A DNA stretch of 64,000 nt from Bugulina stolonifera (lineage: Eukaryota > Bryozoa > Gymnolaemata > Cheilostomatida > Bugulidae). Position numbers and translations under genes: made by a program. The notes under the pieces were generated by a model. The model was not told the DNA's origin and did not search any database. It saw only the letters and a program-made list of their open reading frames with translations. Location of the stretch: the NCBI GenBank assembly GCA_935421135.1, contig OW285193.1:18886252-18950251 (forward strand). The letters are read 5' to 3'. Positions 11,001 to 19,992 of this stretch are shown here, one piece after another. Positions within the stretch are counted from its first letter, which is position 1. Each line of letters opens with the position of its first letter.

Positions 11001-13987
11001 AGAATATCTTAACATAATAATATATTCTTGTAGATTAAAAAAATATTGCTATTTTCTTTGCACAACCATTAACAGATGATTGTCTATTACTAACTATAAA
11101 CTATAGTCAGTCAGAGAGAGAGTGGAAACCAGTAGCTACAGTAGAGTACGCACACATGAAATGAGAGAAGGCCTACCAGTAGCTGGGTTCTATCACCATA
11201 TGCAATACAAAGTGGTCATTTGCTAAGACCATTATTTACTCCTCTGTTAAAGCAAAATTCCTAATCATGAGAGGACAACTTCTATGAGGTTAAGGTAGGA
11301 TAACTCTAAGATGGTTAAAATTTTTATAATACTACAGAAGATTCCAAGAGAAATTCAGGTGGAACAGATTCAATTGTCTGTGTATACAAGTAGATACATA
11401 CACATGCCTCTATTCTATACTAAACCACAATAATGGACTGTAACATGTGTTTGCACAACCTTATTATAAAGGTAAAGATGTGTTAGTAGTGCACGAGTCC
11501 ACCATAGTTCAGAAGACCTCAACTTTGCACTGCTGCTGCTGCTGCTGATAAGGCAGCAGTGCAAACCCATAGTGTCTCATATTGTGACTATAGTTAATGT
11601 GTTAAAGTGGAATAGTTGTGACTACTGCAGGAGACATATCTACAGTATATATCTTGTGATACTGATACTGTTCTATGAGCTTATAACTCCATTAACACTG
11701 GAATCAATAGCATTTATGTTTGTTTCTGTGCCACATGTGGGCTGTTATATTGCATTCAAGGAGAAGTGCAACTTTGGTTCCAGTGCAATCTCAACACTGT
11801 ATTACCAATGTATGATATAGAAATAGGGCATTTCCAATATAATTTTCGAACATGAAAATTAAAACCTAGCAGCTCTGCTTGCAGTGGACCAGTGGCTGTA
11901 TTAGTCCACACCTCTGTTAGTGTGTTATGACAGTCATATAGCTGCACATGTACAATACAGGGGGGGGGGGGGGGGGTTGTATATATACCACTTGTAAGAT
12001 TTTACAAAAAACTAAGAATTGGCCGTAATTACAAGCAACTGCATGCTTTCACTTGCATCTAATATACTAATGTACATGTAAACTGTACGTACTTGTGTTA
12101 TATACTAATGTACATGTAAACTGTATAGTACTTGTGTTATATACTACATGTACATGTAAACTGTATAGTACTTGTGTTATATACTACATGTACATGTAAA
12201 CTGTATAGTACTTGTGTTATATACTACATGTACATGTAAACTGTATAGTACTTGTGTTATATACTACATGTACATGTAAACTGTACTTACTTGTGTTATA
12301 TACTACATGTACATGTAAACTGTATAGTACTTGTGTTATATACCACATGTACATGTAAACTGTATAGTACTTGTGTTATATACTACATGTACATGTAAAC
12401 TGTACTTACTTGTGTTATATACTACATGTACATGTAAACTGTATAGTACTTGTGTTATCTACTACATGTACATGTAAACTGTACTTACTTGTGTTATATA
12501 CTACATGTACATGTAAACTGTACTTACTTGTGTTATCTACTACATGTACATGTACATGTAAACTGTATAGTACTTGTGTTATCTACTACATGTACATGTA
12601 AACTGTACTTACTTGTGTTATATACTACATGTACATGTAAACTGTACTCACTTGTGTTATATACTACATTTACATGTAAACTGTACTTACTTGTGTTATA
12701 TACTACATGTACATGTAAACTGTACTTACTTGTGTTATATACTACATGTACATGTAAACTGTACTTACTTGTGTTATCTACTACATGTACATGTACATGT
12801 AAACTGTATTTACTTGTGTTATGCTACAAGTTTATAACAATCAGCGTCGTTACTCTGTAGTGTATACACACAGACCCCAGTATTATAGTCCAGAGTAGAG
12901 ATGGATACTAATTCCCTGTTGGTATTACTCAATACGTTGTATCCATCAATATCTATACGATACTTTATTACATAAATCTATGGCACTGTACCACAGTACA
13001 TATTTATTATACAGTATTAATAATGTTACTGGATTTCTCTCACAGAAGTCTAGATTTAAATACTTACATGTACATGTACCCATGTAAAGATAAATGCAGC
13101 ATATAGCTACCAGTAACTATAGTTAACATAATTATATTAGATAACATGGACGGCCTTGACAATCGAACTGAAACTACTATATGATATATCGCTTGCCTTC
13201 AATCACCTGATAGTTCTGCCCAAATACATATAATTATATTATATTTTACAGTCTAATAGAGTGACGTCCAATGAAAAGGTAAAGTCAAGCTGAATAAACA
13301 CAAGAAATCACAAAGTAGAAAAAGTCGACGGATTATTATGAAAGAAAACTTTATTGTTTGTGTATACATTGTATTAACATTGTGCTGCTAGTCAGAAATA
13401 TAACGGGACTTTGCTGCGAGTTACAATGTATAAATGTACAAGTTAGTGGTATTAGTGTCTGACTACACATTATAGGTTTACATGTGTATGTGTTTCATTT
13501 CATGAAATTCAACTACAGTCTGACAAACCTGGTTTCTGCTAAAATAACTGGTTGACCTATTCTGCTCCAACTGTGTTATAATCCAAAAATGTCGAAAAGC
13601 TAAAACGAAATTATCACCCAAACTTCCCACCATATGGTTTAGTATAGAATACAGCGAGAGGGACAACAATCCTGTTCACTTTTCCTTTGTTAAAAACACA
13701 GAAAAGTCTTCACTCGTGTTTAATGTGGAACATACAATTAATGATGGAATGGCACTGTAAGACTACGTAGTCTATACGTATATGTGACTATTTACAAGTA
13801 TATAAACACAGTGTATATTATGTTATACTGACTGCTGTACATAACTGAGACTCACCTGTCTTCACTCTCAGCTCGTCTTTATTATACGGAACAAACGAGT
13901 GCTTAACGAGCATGACGTGACGTTCTGGCACACTGGAGCTGGCACTCCCCATCTCATCCATAATCCTCGGCGAAATCTCACAAAACT
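8068..13987 (-). CDS. Two-SH3-domain protein, 3' exons
   Basis: Four minus-strand exons, 13987-13856, 10499-9996, 8321-8199 and 8108-8068 (stop), joined in phase 1 throughout with GT-AG borders. The first SH3 domain is split between exons 1 and 2 (starts [17 protein letters not shown], ends [10 protein letters not shown]). A ~140-residue Ser/acid/basic linker with a Lys-rich stretch ([10 protein letters not shown]) follows. The second SH3 is split between exons 2 and 3 (starts [16 protein letters not shown], ends GFAPRSYL). Both have the ALYDY-like start, the central W and the G(Y/F)xPxxYL end. The protein finishes with an acidic tail ending [10 protein letters not shown]3 domains bind proline-rich ligands, so an adaptor role is likely. 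I cannot name the orthologue. The 5' end is not resolved: a further exon may lie at 14966-14922. Confidence 0.8.
8338..8742. repeat. 15-bp minisatellite in SH3-gene intron
   Basis: About 27 units of TAATCTATAATATGG with variants (GGTC, GACA, GATA). Because 15 is a multiple of 3, both strands stay open, creating spurious reading frames. The array starts 16 bases from the acceptor of the 8321-8199 exon. Confidence 0.92.
8746..9014. mobile_element. 269-bp GC-rich MITE, TA target
   Basis: Terminal inverted repeats begin GGTGTCTTCGCGACC and the ends are flanked by TA on both sides, as for Tc1/mariner-type insertions. The body is non-coding and far richer in GC than the surrounding intron. It sits directly at the end of the 15-bp minisatellite. 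Confidence 0.75.
9345..9560. repeat. GTGTAC/GTGTGC simple-sequence tract
   Basis: Alternating purine-pyrimidine (GT)n mixed with GTAC and GCGT, in an intron of the SH3 gene. It gives long but meaningless Val/Cys or His/Thr frames. Confidence 0.9.
9785..9985. repeat. 38-bp minisatellite next to a splice donor
   Basis: About five units of ATTATATAATGCTATAGTGT plus GGTATATCATACAGC. It ends about ten bases from the donor of the 10499-9996 exon. Confidence 0.85.
10500..13855. other. 3.4-kb intron of the SH3 gene
   Basis: No exon is supported here. It contains a poly(C) run near 10597-10614, a poly(G) run near 11961-11976 and the 40-bp minisatellite at 12058-12826. The rest is unremarkable AT-rich sequence. 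Confidence 0.5.
12058..12826. repeat. 40-bp minisatellite with ACATGTACATGT core
   Basis: About 19 units of CATGTACATGTAAACTGTAT plus AGTACTTGTGTTATATACTA, with an alternating ATAGT/CTTA variant. The core is a palindromic ACATGT run. Confidence 0.92.
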
Positions 13988-14009
13988 CTACCAAATAAAT
14001 ACAATTATA

Positions 14010-14200
14010 CATTATATAATATATACATGTACATTATATAATATATACATGTACATTATATAATATATACATGTACATTATATAATATATACATGTACAT
14101 TATATAATATATACATGTACATTATATAATATATACATGTACATTATATAATATATACATGTACATTATACAATATATACATGTACATTATATAATATAT
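14010..14200. repeat. 22-bp minisatellite next to a splice acceptor
   Basis: About eight units of ACATGTACATTATATAATAT(AT). It begins about 22 bases upstream (in transcript sense) of the acceptor for the 13987-13856 exon. Confidence 0.88.
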
Positions 14201-14921
14201 ACACGCACATGCCAACTCTGTAATAACATCTCCATCTATGATATACAGTTAGTACCAGGCAAATAATACTTTAACTGGTGGATAATTGGACTTTTGAGAA
14301 TTAGGATGTTTGGCATTGGTCTCCTGTTTAGAACAATTTCTACCAAACAATGCTAATGTAATAGAATGATTGTTAAGTATTAGTTAACCCATGGTTTGGT
14401 ACCCCCCCCCTCCTCTGCTCCACATACTACCTGCAGCTTTCAGAGATTTATACTTAGACACACTAATTGCAATGTGTATTCCAGTTACCTGTGTTTCATG
14501 CGACAGCAAAATTTATAGATTGAATTATTGTATGGCGTACTGTGTTAGATTGAATATTTTATACTAATTCTGTTTTTGTCACCTACAGTTGCTATGCACA
14601 GTAGATATAGTACTGGATGTGGATATAATAAACACTGCAGTCTATTCAAATGCAATGTATATTGTTACACAACTATTCTACTTTGTGATAGACAGTGTCC
14701 TCTTTTTGCATCAAGTATGTAAATTACAACTAACCAGTGTCTGTAGATGTAGTAGCTCTACCAGTGTACGGACACAGCAATGTCATAAACGTATGTCTAA
14801 ACCACTTTGCTACAGCAGTACAGCAGCAGCAGCAGCAGCACTGGTCACCTAACAAGCACCTGTCACTGGTGGTTGTATCATTTGACCAATACATGTATCG
14901 GCAGCAGCAGCAGCAGCTTAC

Positions 14922-14966
14922 CGTGTGAGCTGAGATTCAACATGAGACTGATGTCAGCTAGAGTGG
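14922..14966 (-). CDS. Possible upstream exon of the SH3 gene
   Basis: A 45-nt open stretch encoding TLADISLMLNLSSH, with a good donor (CACACG then GTAAGC) and a phase matching the exon at 13987. The acceptor side (TTTGGGAG) is weak. It is supported only by phase and donor. Confidence 0.35.
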
Positions 14967-16416
14967 CTCCCAAATAATATACTGGACTAATTAATGTAAC
15001 AAATTAAAACGCTGATAATTTCAATTGAAATTCTACTTGATTCTATTGGTTAGCTGCCAGTGTATGACCTGATGCTGATATGCTTATATATATGTGGATA
15101 CTGTACTACAACATTGCTGCTTCATTGTTCATAATATGTAGCTAAAAGCTATTCAATACACACTATAAAGTAATAATATGCCTTATTAGCTCAACTAAGC
15201 AATGATAAAATTAATGTATCTATTTATTGTGTGCAGTCACTCCTAAACTAGAAATATAACCAAGAATTAAATAATTTTGCACCAAGTAAGGATGGTTTAT
15301 TTGGAGATTTCACTGTGTGACTATTAGAAATATATGTTACAAGTTTGATGATAAATAATAACATTATATTGCCCTCCTTTGATGTTGACAACCGAACTGT
15401 CGTCTAAATACATTGTATAAGGAAAATTCACATCACAAAAAGAGGGTCTTACCCTATTGTATGATTACTATCAAACATATTTGGAAGGTCCCCTTGCAAG
15501 CTTATGTAATATCAAACTATTTAGTGAGTTTGACTGCAAACATTACAGCAATAATTTCTATAGCTAGCTATTATAATAGTACAACATGAATTATATAACC
15601 ATTTTATGCTGCCAAAATGACAGACTGACAGCGGAAAGTTATGCTTTGCCAGTGGCAGAAAGCAGGACTAATATTTAATTATCTACTTTAAAAAATCAAT
15701 GAAATTTAATTTAAATTGGGAACTAAAGGTTAACTACTAATATAATAATAGTAATTAGCTATCTATGAATGAATAGGCTAGTACCTAGTGTTCATCTACC
15801 ATACCTTCTACCATACCGTACCTCGTAAATAAATACACATAATACAAATAAATACATACAAATAGCATATTTATTATTTCATTTCATTTTTTACTATTTC
15901 TTATATTTATTAGTTAATAAAAATTGTAACATACTGTATAATTGATATAGATAACAGTCAAAGCATGTAACACAAAGTCAGCGGTCATACATACAGTCAT
16001 ACAGTCATACATACAGTCATGGGTGATATTAATATATAAATATATATAATGGAATTAGGCCCTGGTTTGGCCCAAAGCGATACTATAATGAGTTTTCTAT
16101 CATACGCCAATGTAGTTGATGATACAGTTGCTAATAATAAAATAATTCAAGCATATTATTTATTGTTACTGTACAATTGGCTTTTGAAAAGACTATGTAA
16201 ATAATAATTGTTTACACTTTTCCCACTAGTTTTTTATTTCACGCATCCCTAGGCCACTTTATCATTAATTTACTGATAATATAAACTCCTTTAGGTAACT
16301 CAAGTGTTATCAATATCAACTCCATGGTGCTGCCTACATTGAATCTATGATTGCATGTCATAAGGCAGCAGTATATGGTCTGCTAAACTGTTACTCCCTT
16401 GTGTAAAACATAATGC
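14967..16416. other. AT-rich stretch without a recognisable gene
   Basis: Short CAG/CTG runs lie just outside at 14819-14838 and 14901-14917. I see no conserved reading frame, RNA gene or repeat array here. Confidence 0.45.
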
Positions 16417-16422
16417 CACAGC

Positions 16423-16967
16423 AGTAGTATAGTCAGTGCAGATCTACACAGACACCCGGCCCTTTCCGCGTCGTATTAGCCCTAGATCCAAAAACTCCCC
16501 GGGCGGACGACCACCCCACCCGTCCTCTCGCCCCTCCTCTCCCCTAAACCTCACTCTATGTGCAAAGCCCTAGAACCTACTCCCCCCCATCGCGGGTGGG
16601 GTTTCAAAAACCTCATCGGCTGTTCCGCGGAACCCAGTCTAAAGAGCAAACCCCTCGCCCCGTCCCACGGCTCGGGCGAGGGGGCGCGCGCGTGCGCGCG
16701 CGCCCCCCCCGCCCCGCGAACCCCACCCGTCCTCCCTCCACCCGTCCCCGCCCCTCCCCACCCCTCCCCACCCCAAACCCCTCCGCCTCGCCCTCCGCCT
16801 CGCGGCGGTTCTCGTTCGCGAGTCCAGCCGTGGCCCCACGCCGCCCTCCCCCCGCCCATCCCCCGCCCCTCCCCCGCCCTCCCGCCCCAACGACCCGTCG
16901 CGACCCTCGCGGGCGGACCGTCGGCTGGAGTAGGGTGAAGCGAAGGAAAATACGGGTTAGAGTAATG
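16423..16967 (+). repeat. Left terminal inverted repeat (545 bp)
   Basis: Inverted copy of 25541-26084. It is very GC-rich and contains several self-complementary stretches: TTCCGCGGAA, CTCGCCC...GGGCGAG, and a pure CG-alternating hairpin at ~16683-16703. Frames are open on both strands only because the GC-rich sequence has few stops; I do not call genes here. Confidence 0.93.
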
Positions 16968-17385
16968 GTGTGTGATGTATTCTAGAATAGATGATATACG
17001 ACTATGAAAATATGAGTCAGGGTAATGATACACGAGTTTGTTTTAATTTTCAATGCGTTTGAGAGTAATAATATAAAATCAATCGATAAAAAACTTGATA
17101 TGTGACTACGAAAAATATGAGTAAGGGTAATGATACGCGAGTTTGTTTTAATTTTCAATACGTTTGAGAGTAATAATATAAAATCAAGCGATAAAAAACT
17201 TGATATACGACTATGAAAAATATGAGTAAGGGTAATGATACACGAGTTTGTTTTAATTTTCAATACGTTTGAGAGTAATAATATAAAATCAATCGATAAA
17301 AACCGATATACGACTATGAAAAATATGAGTAAGGCTAACGATACACGAGTTTGAGAGTAATAATATAAAATCAATTGATAAGTAG
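16968..17385. repeat. ~110-bp subterminal direct repeats
   Basis: Three to four tandem copies containing ACGACTATGAAAAATATGAG, ACACGAGTTTGTTTTAATTT and AGTAATAATATAAAATCAAT. They lie between the left TIR and the 3' end of the minus-strand gene and are AT-rich, unlike the TIR. Their role is unknown; 3' processing or a subterminal binding array is possible. Confidence 0.85.
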
Positions 17386-17419
17386 ACACGAATGAGTGTG
17401 AATGACAAAAGTTTTTGCC

Positions 17420-18734
17420 TCAAAACTGTGCAGTGGCGGGGAGGAGACGCTCGCCGAGGATGGAGTCTAGAATGGCACAATCGTAGAATGTTCTCCCGCT
17501 CTTGGAAGTCTTCTGTCCCTTGTACACCATCACGGAGGGGAGGAGCTCTTTCATCGAAACTGCCAGACGTCCCGGAAGGAAGACTTCTCCCTTTTTTTCT
17601 TCGTTTCCAATCCGGCACTCGTAGGTGGCAATGGAGTTGCTCGCATTATCACCATCACCGCATCTTGGGACGTATGTGGGTCGGAGCGCGGTCACCACCA
17701 GCACAGAACCAACGGGGAAGGAAGATAGCGTTTGCACTCGAAAAAATTCTTCCAACTGGGCCAAGGTCTTCTTTCTCAAGTCACCGGCCAGCTTTTTCAT
17801 GGCTGCTCCTGGCAGGGAGCACACGCTCTCGATACGGTTGAATGTGTTTTGTCCTTTAGCGGTCTCCTGCTGTCCCAAGTACACCATGATCCTAGGTGGA
17901 AGGGTAAGGTCCTTTAGCTCCTCTTCTTTGACATCCGCTAGCTTGGGCATGGCGTGACGAATGTTGGTGTGAAAGCTGATGCAATGTCTCATCCCCTTGT
18001 CATCCACATAGCTTGCCCTGGCTAAGAATGCTTTTCCGAATGCCGTTTCAACCACCGAACCTCCACTCACTTCTAGCACAGTTCCTGGCTCTAGCTCCGA
18101 CAGCTTCACCGTTGTCTGCAGAGAGCTCCTCTTCTCCGGTCCCATGCTCCTACAATAATGAAAGTGGTGTATATAGATCCGACAAAGTGGTTAAACGGGA
18201 GAAAGATAGTACGGTAATTTATAGATATACGAATAGGGCTACTTACATTAGGGTTGCCGCCACTGCACGAGCTTTCTCCAGGCTTAGTCCCCCGCTCTTT
18301 TTCTTCCCCTTGCAAGGGGACTTGGTAGCTTTTTTTCCCTTCGTCGTCTCACCACCATCCATTTCTTCCGTAGCCGTATCGGCTCCGTGGCCATCATCAT
18401 CATCATCTGATATTACAATCACCTGGGGTTTCTTTTTTTTCTTAGCACAGATTTCATCTCCTTTTGGGTTCTTCCTCTTCTTGGTTGTTGTGGTCTCGCC
18501 CCTATCCGAGGCCCGCTCCGGGGAGGACGGAGAGTCCGCCATGTTAGAAAGATCCTTTCGGGCAAGACTCCCCACTCCTATTATTTTCCCCTTCTTCCGT
18601 GCCTCTTTTAACGCATCCACCTCTTCTTTCCTCTTCTGACTGCACTCTTCTTCTTCAATAATTCCATCCATTTGTGAGTCCGTTAAGCCCGCAAATAACT
18701 CTTCTTGGTTCTGGACTATGTTGTCAGTATCCAT
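17420..18734 (-). CDS. Element protein with duplicated OB-like domain
   Basis: Two exons, 18734-18247 and 18149-17420, joined in phase 2 (ATG split as AT|G), giving 405 residues. Residues 1-165 are charged and probably disordered, with Lys/Arg clusters (85-88 KKRK, 98-102 KKKKK; NLS-like) and VIVISDDDDD at 105-114, a textbook SUMO-interaction motif. Residues ~179-274 and ~304-393 look like two copies of one ~90-residue domain. Each begins LS/L..PG(T/S)VL.V and ends with P..MVY.GQ, then a G..(T)F motif and a final strand. This beta-rich pattern suggests an OB-type single-strand DNA-binding fold, which would suit a partner of the divergent DNA polymerase. That function is inference; I do not recognise a named family. 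A TATAAAG box lies on the minus strand at 18823-18817. Confidence 0.75.
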
Positions 18735-18816
18735 TGATAATGTACTATTGTAGTAGTGTTCCTGTACAGTAGTGATGTGCTGAACTTTGAATGCTGAGAC
18801 TGTGATCCCACTCTCC

Positions 18817-18823
18817 CTTTATA
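18817..18823 (-). promoter_or_regulatory. Probable TATA box of the minus-strand element gene
   Basis: TATAAAG on the minus strand, about 83 bases upstream of the ATG at 18734, between the gene and the palindromic array. Confidence 0.5.
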
Positions 18824-18869
18824 CATCTGCTCATTTCTTGACTCCTCCCTTTTTAATATCCAATCCCAA

Positions 18870-19630
18870 TGTGTCCCGATGCATCCCGATGTGAATCCGA
18901 AGCTTCCCGATGCATCCCGATGTGATTCCGAAGCTTCCCGATGCATCCCGATGTGAATCCGAAGCTTCCCGATGCATCCCGATGTGATTCCGAAGCTTCC
19001 CGATGCATCCCGATGCATCCCGATGTGATTCCGAAGCTTCCCGATGCATCCCGATGTGAATCCGAAGCTTCCCGATGCATCCCGATGTGATTCCGAAGCT
19101 TCCCGATGCATCCCGATGTGATTCCGAAGCTTCCCGATGCATCCCGATGCATCCCGATGTGATTCCGAAGCTTCCCGATGCATCCCGATGTGAATCCGAA
19201 GCTTCCCGATGCATCCCGATGTGATTCCGAAGCTTCCCGATGCATCCCGATGTGATTCCGAAGCTTCCCGATGCATCCCGATGTGTCCCGATGTGTCAAT
19301 TCACATCGGGGTGCATCGGGATGCATCGGGATGCATCGGGAAGCTTCGGAATCACATCGGGATGCATCGGGAAGCTTCGGATTCACATCGGGATGCATCG
19401 GGAAGCTTCGGAATCACATCGGGATGCATCGGGAAGCTTCGGATTCACATCGGGATGCATCGGGAAGCTTCGGAATCACATCGGGATGCATCGGGAAGCT
19501 TCGGATTCACATCGGGATGCATCGGGAAGCTTCGGATTCACATCGGGATGCATCGGGAAGCTTCGGAATCACATCGGGATGCATCGGGAAGCTTCGGATT
19601 CACATCGGGATGCATCGGATTCACATCGGG
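18870..19630. repeat. ~750-bp palindrome of 31-bp units between divergent genes
   Basis: Left arm: about 13 direct units of GAAGCTTCCCGATGCATCCC plus GATGTGA(A/T)TCC. Right arm: about 10 units in the opposite orientation. The arms meet at ~19302 around CGATGTGTCAATTCACATCG. Units carry either GAATCC or GATTCC, often alternating, and some contain an extra GATGCATCCC. All six frames are open over long distances because 31 is not a multiple of 3 and the unit lacks stops; these are not genes. Its position between divergent promoters suggests a shared enhancer, replication origin or binding array (inference). Confidence 0.93.
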
Positions 19631-19682
19631 GTGGTATTGCCAAGGGTGGGGAAATGGTTAGACTCCGCCCACTGAATACTAC

Positions 19683-19690
19683 TATTTAAG
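19683..19690 (+). promoter_or_regulatory. Probable TATA-like box of the polymerase gene
   Basis: TATTTAAG just downstream of the palindrome, about 290 bases before the inferred ATG at 19974 and ahead of two leader exons. Confidence 0.45.
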
Positions 19691-19749
19691 GTATGAGTTT
19701 CTCACTCTAGCAGTATGAACAATCAGCCTCTGGTCAACAGAGTGAGAGT

Positions 19750-19992
19750 AAACAGAGACAGCTACCTACTAGTCAGCACCTGATCAGAGATGTCAACAAG
19801 TACAACATAAGGTTAGTGCTAAATAGGGTAATCGGCAGCAATTGTGAAGTGTCTATTGTATATAACGCTATTGAGCCAAAAACAAAAAAAATTAACTTAC
19901 ACCCTACTACTATATATTTTTTATAGGGAGACTAAACAGAGACACCTACCTACTAGTCAGCACCTGATCAGAGATGTCAACAAGTAAAAAAG
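19750..19992 (+). other. Duplicated leader exon of the polymerase gene
   Basis: Two copies of a block containing CTACCTACTAGTCAGCACCT and ending ATGTCAACAAGT, at ~19755-19812 and ~19930-19992, each followed by a GTTAGTGCTAAAT donor. In the first copy the ATG frame closes after six codons (a short upstream ORF). In the second the six codons run through the donor into the polymerase frame. The first copy is therefore probably 5' UTR. Confidence 0.65.

Noticed and set aside
14737..14928. Poly-Gln frame around 14820 and 14901
   Set aside because: Short CAG microsatellites without splice context or conservation; no gene called.
16551..17033. Reading frames of 83-160 codons in the left TIR (and their mirror in the right TIR)
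   Set aside because: GC-rich sequence with few stop codons; frames exist on both strands, and the two TIR copies disagree in frame after small indels.
18716..19689. Long overlapping reading frames on both strands across the 31-bp repeat
   Set aside because: The unit has no stop in any frame and its length is not a multiple of three, so every frame reads the same peptide set. These are repeat artefacts.
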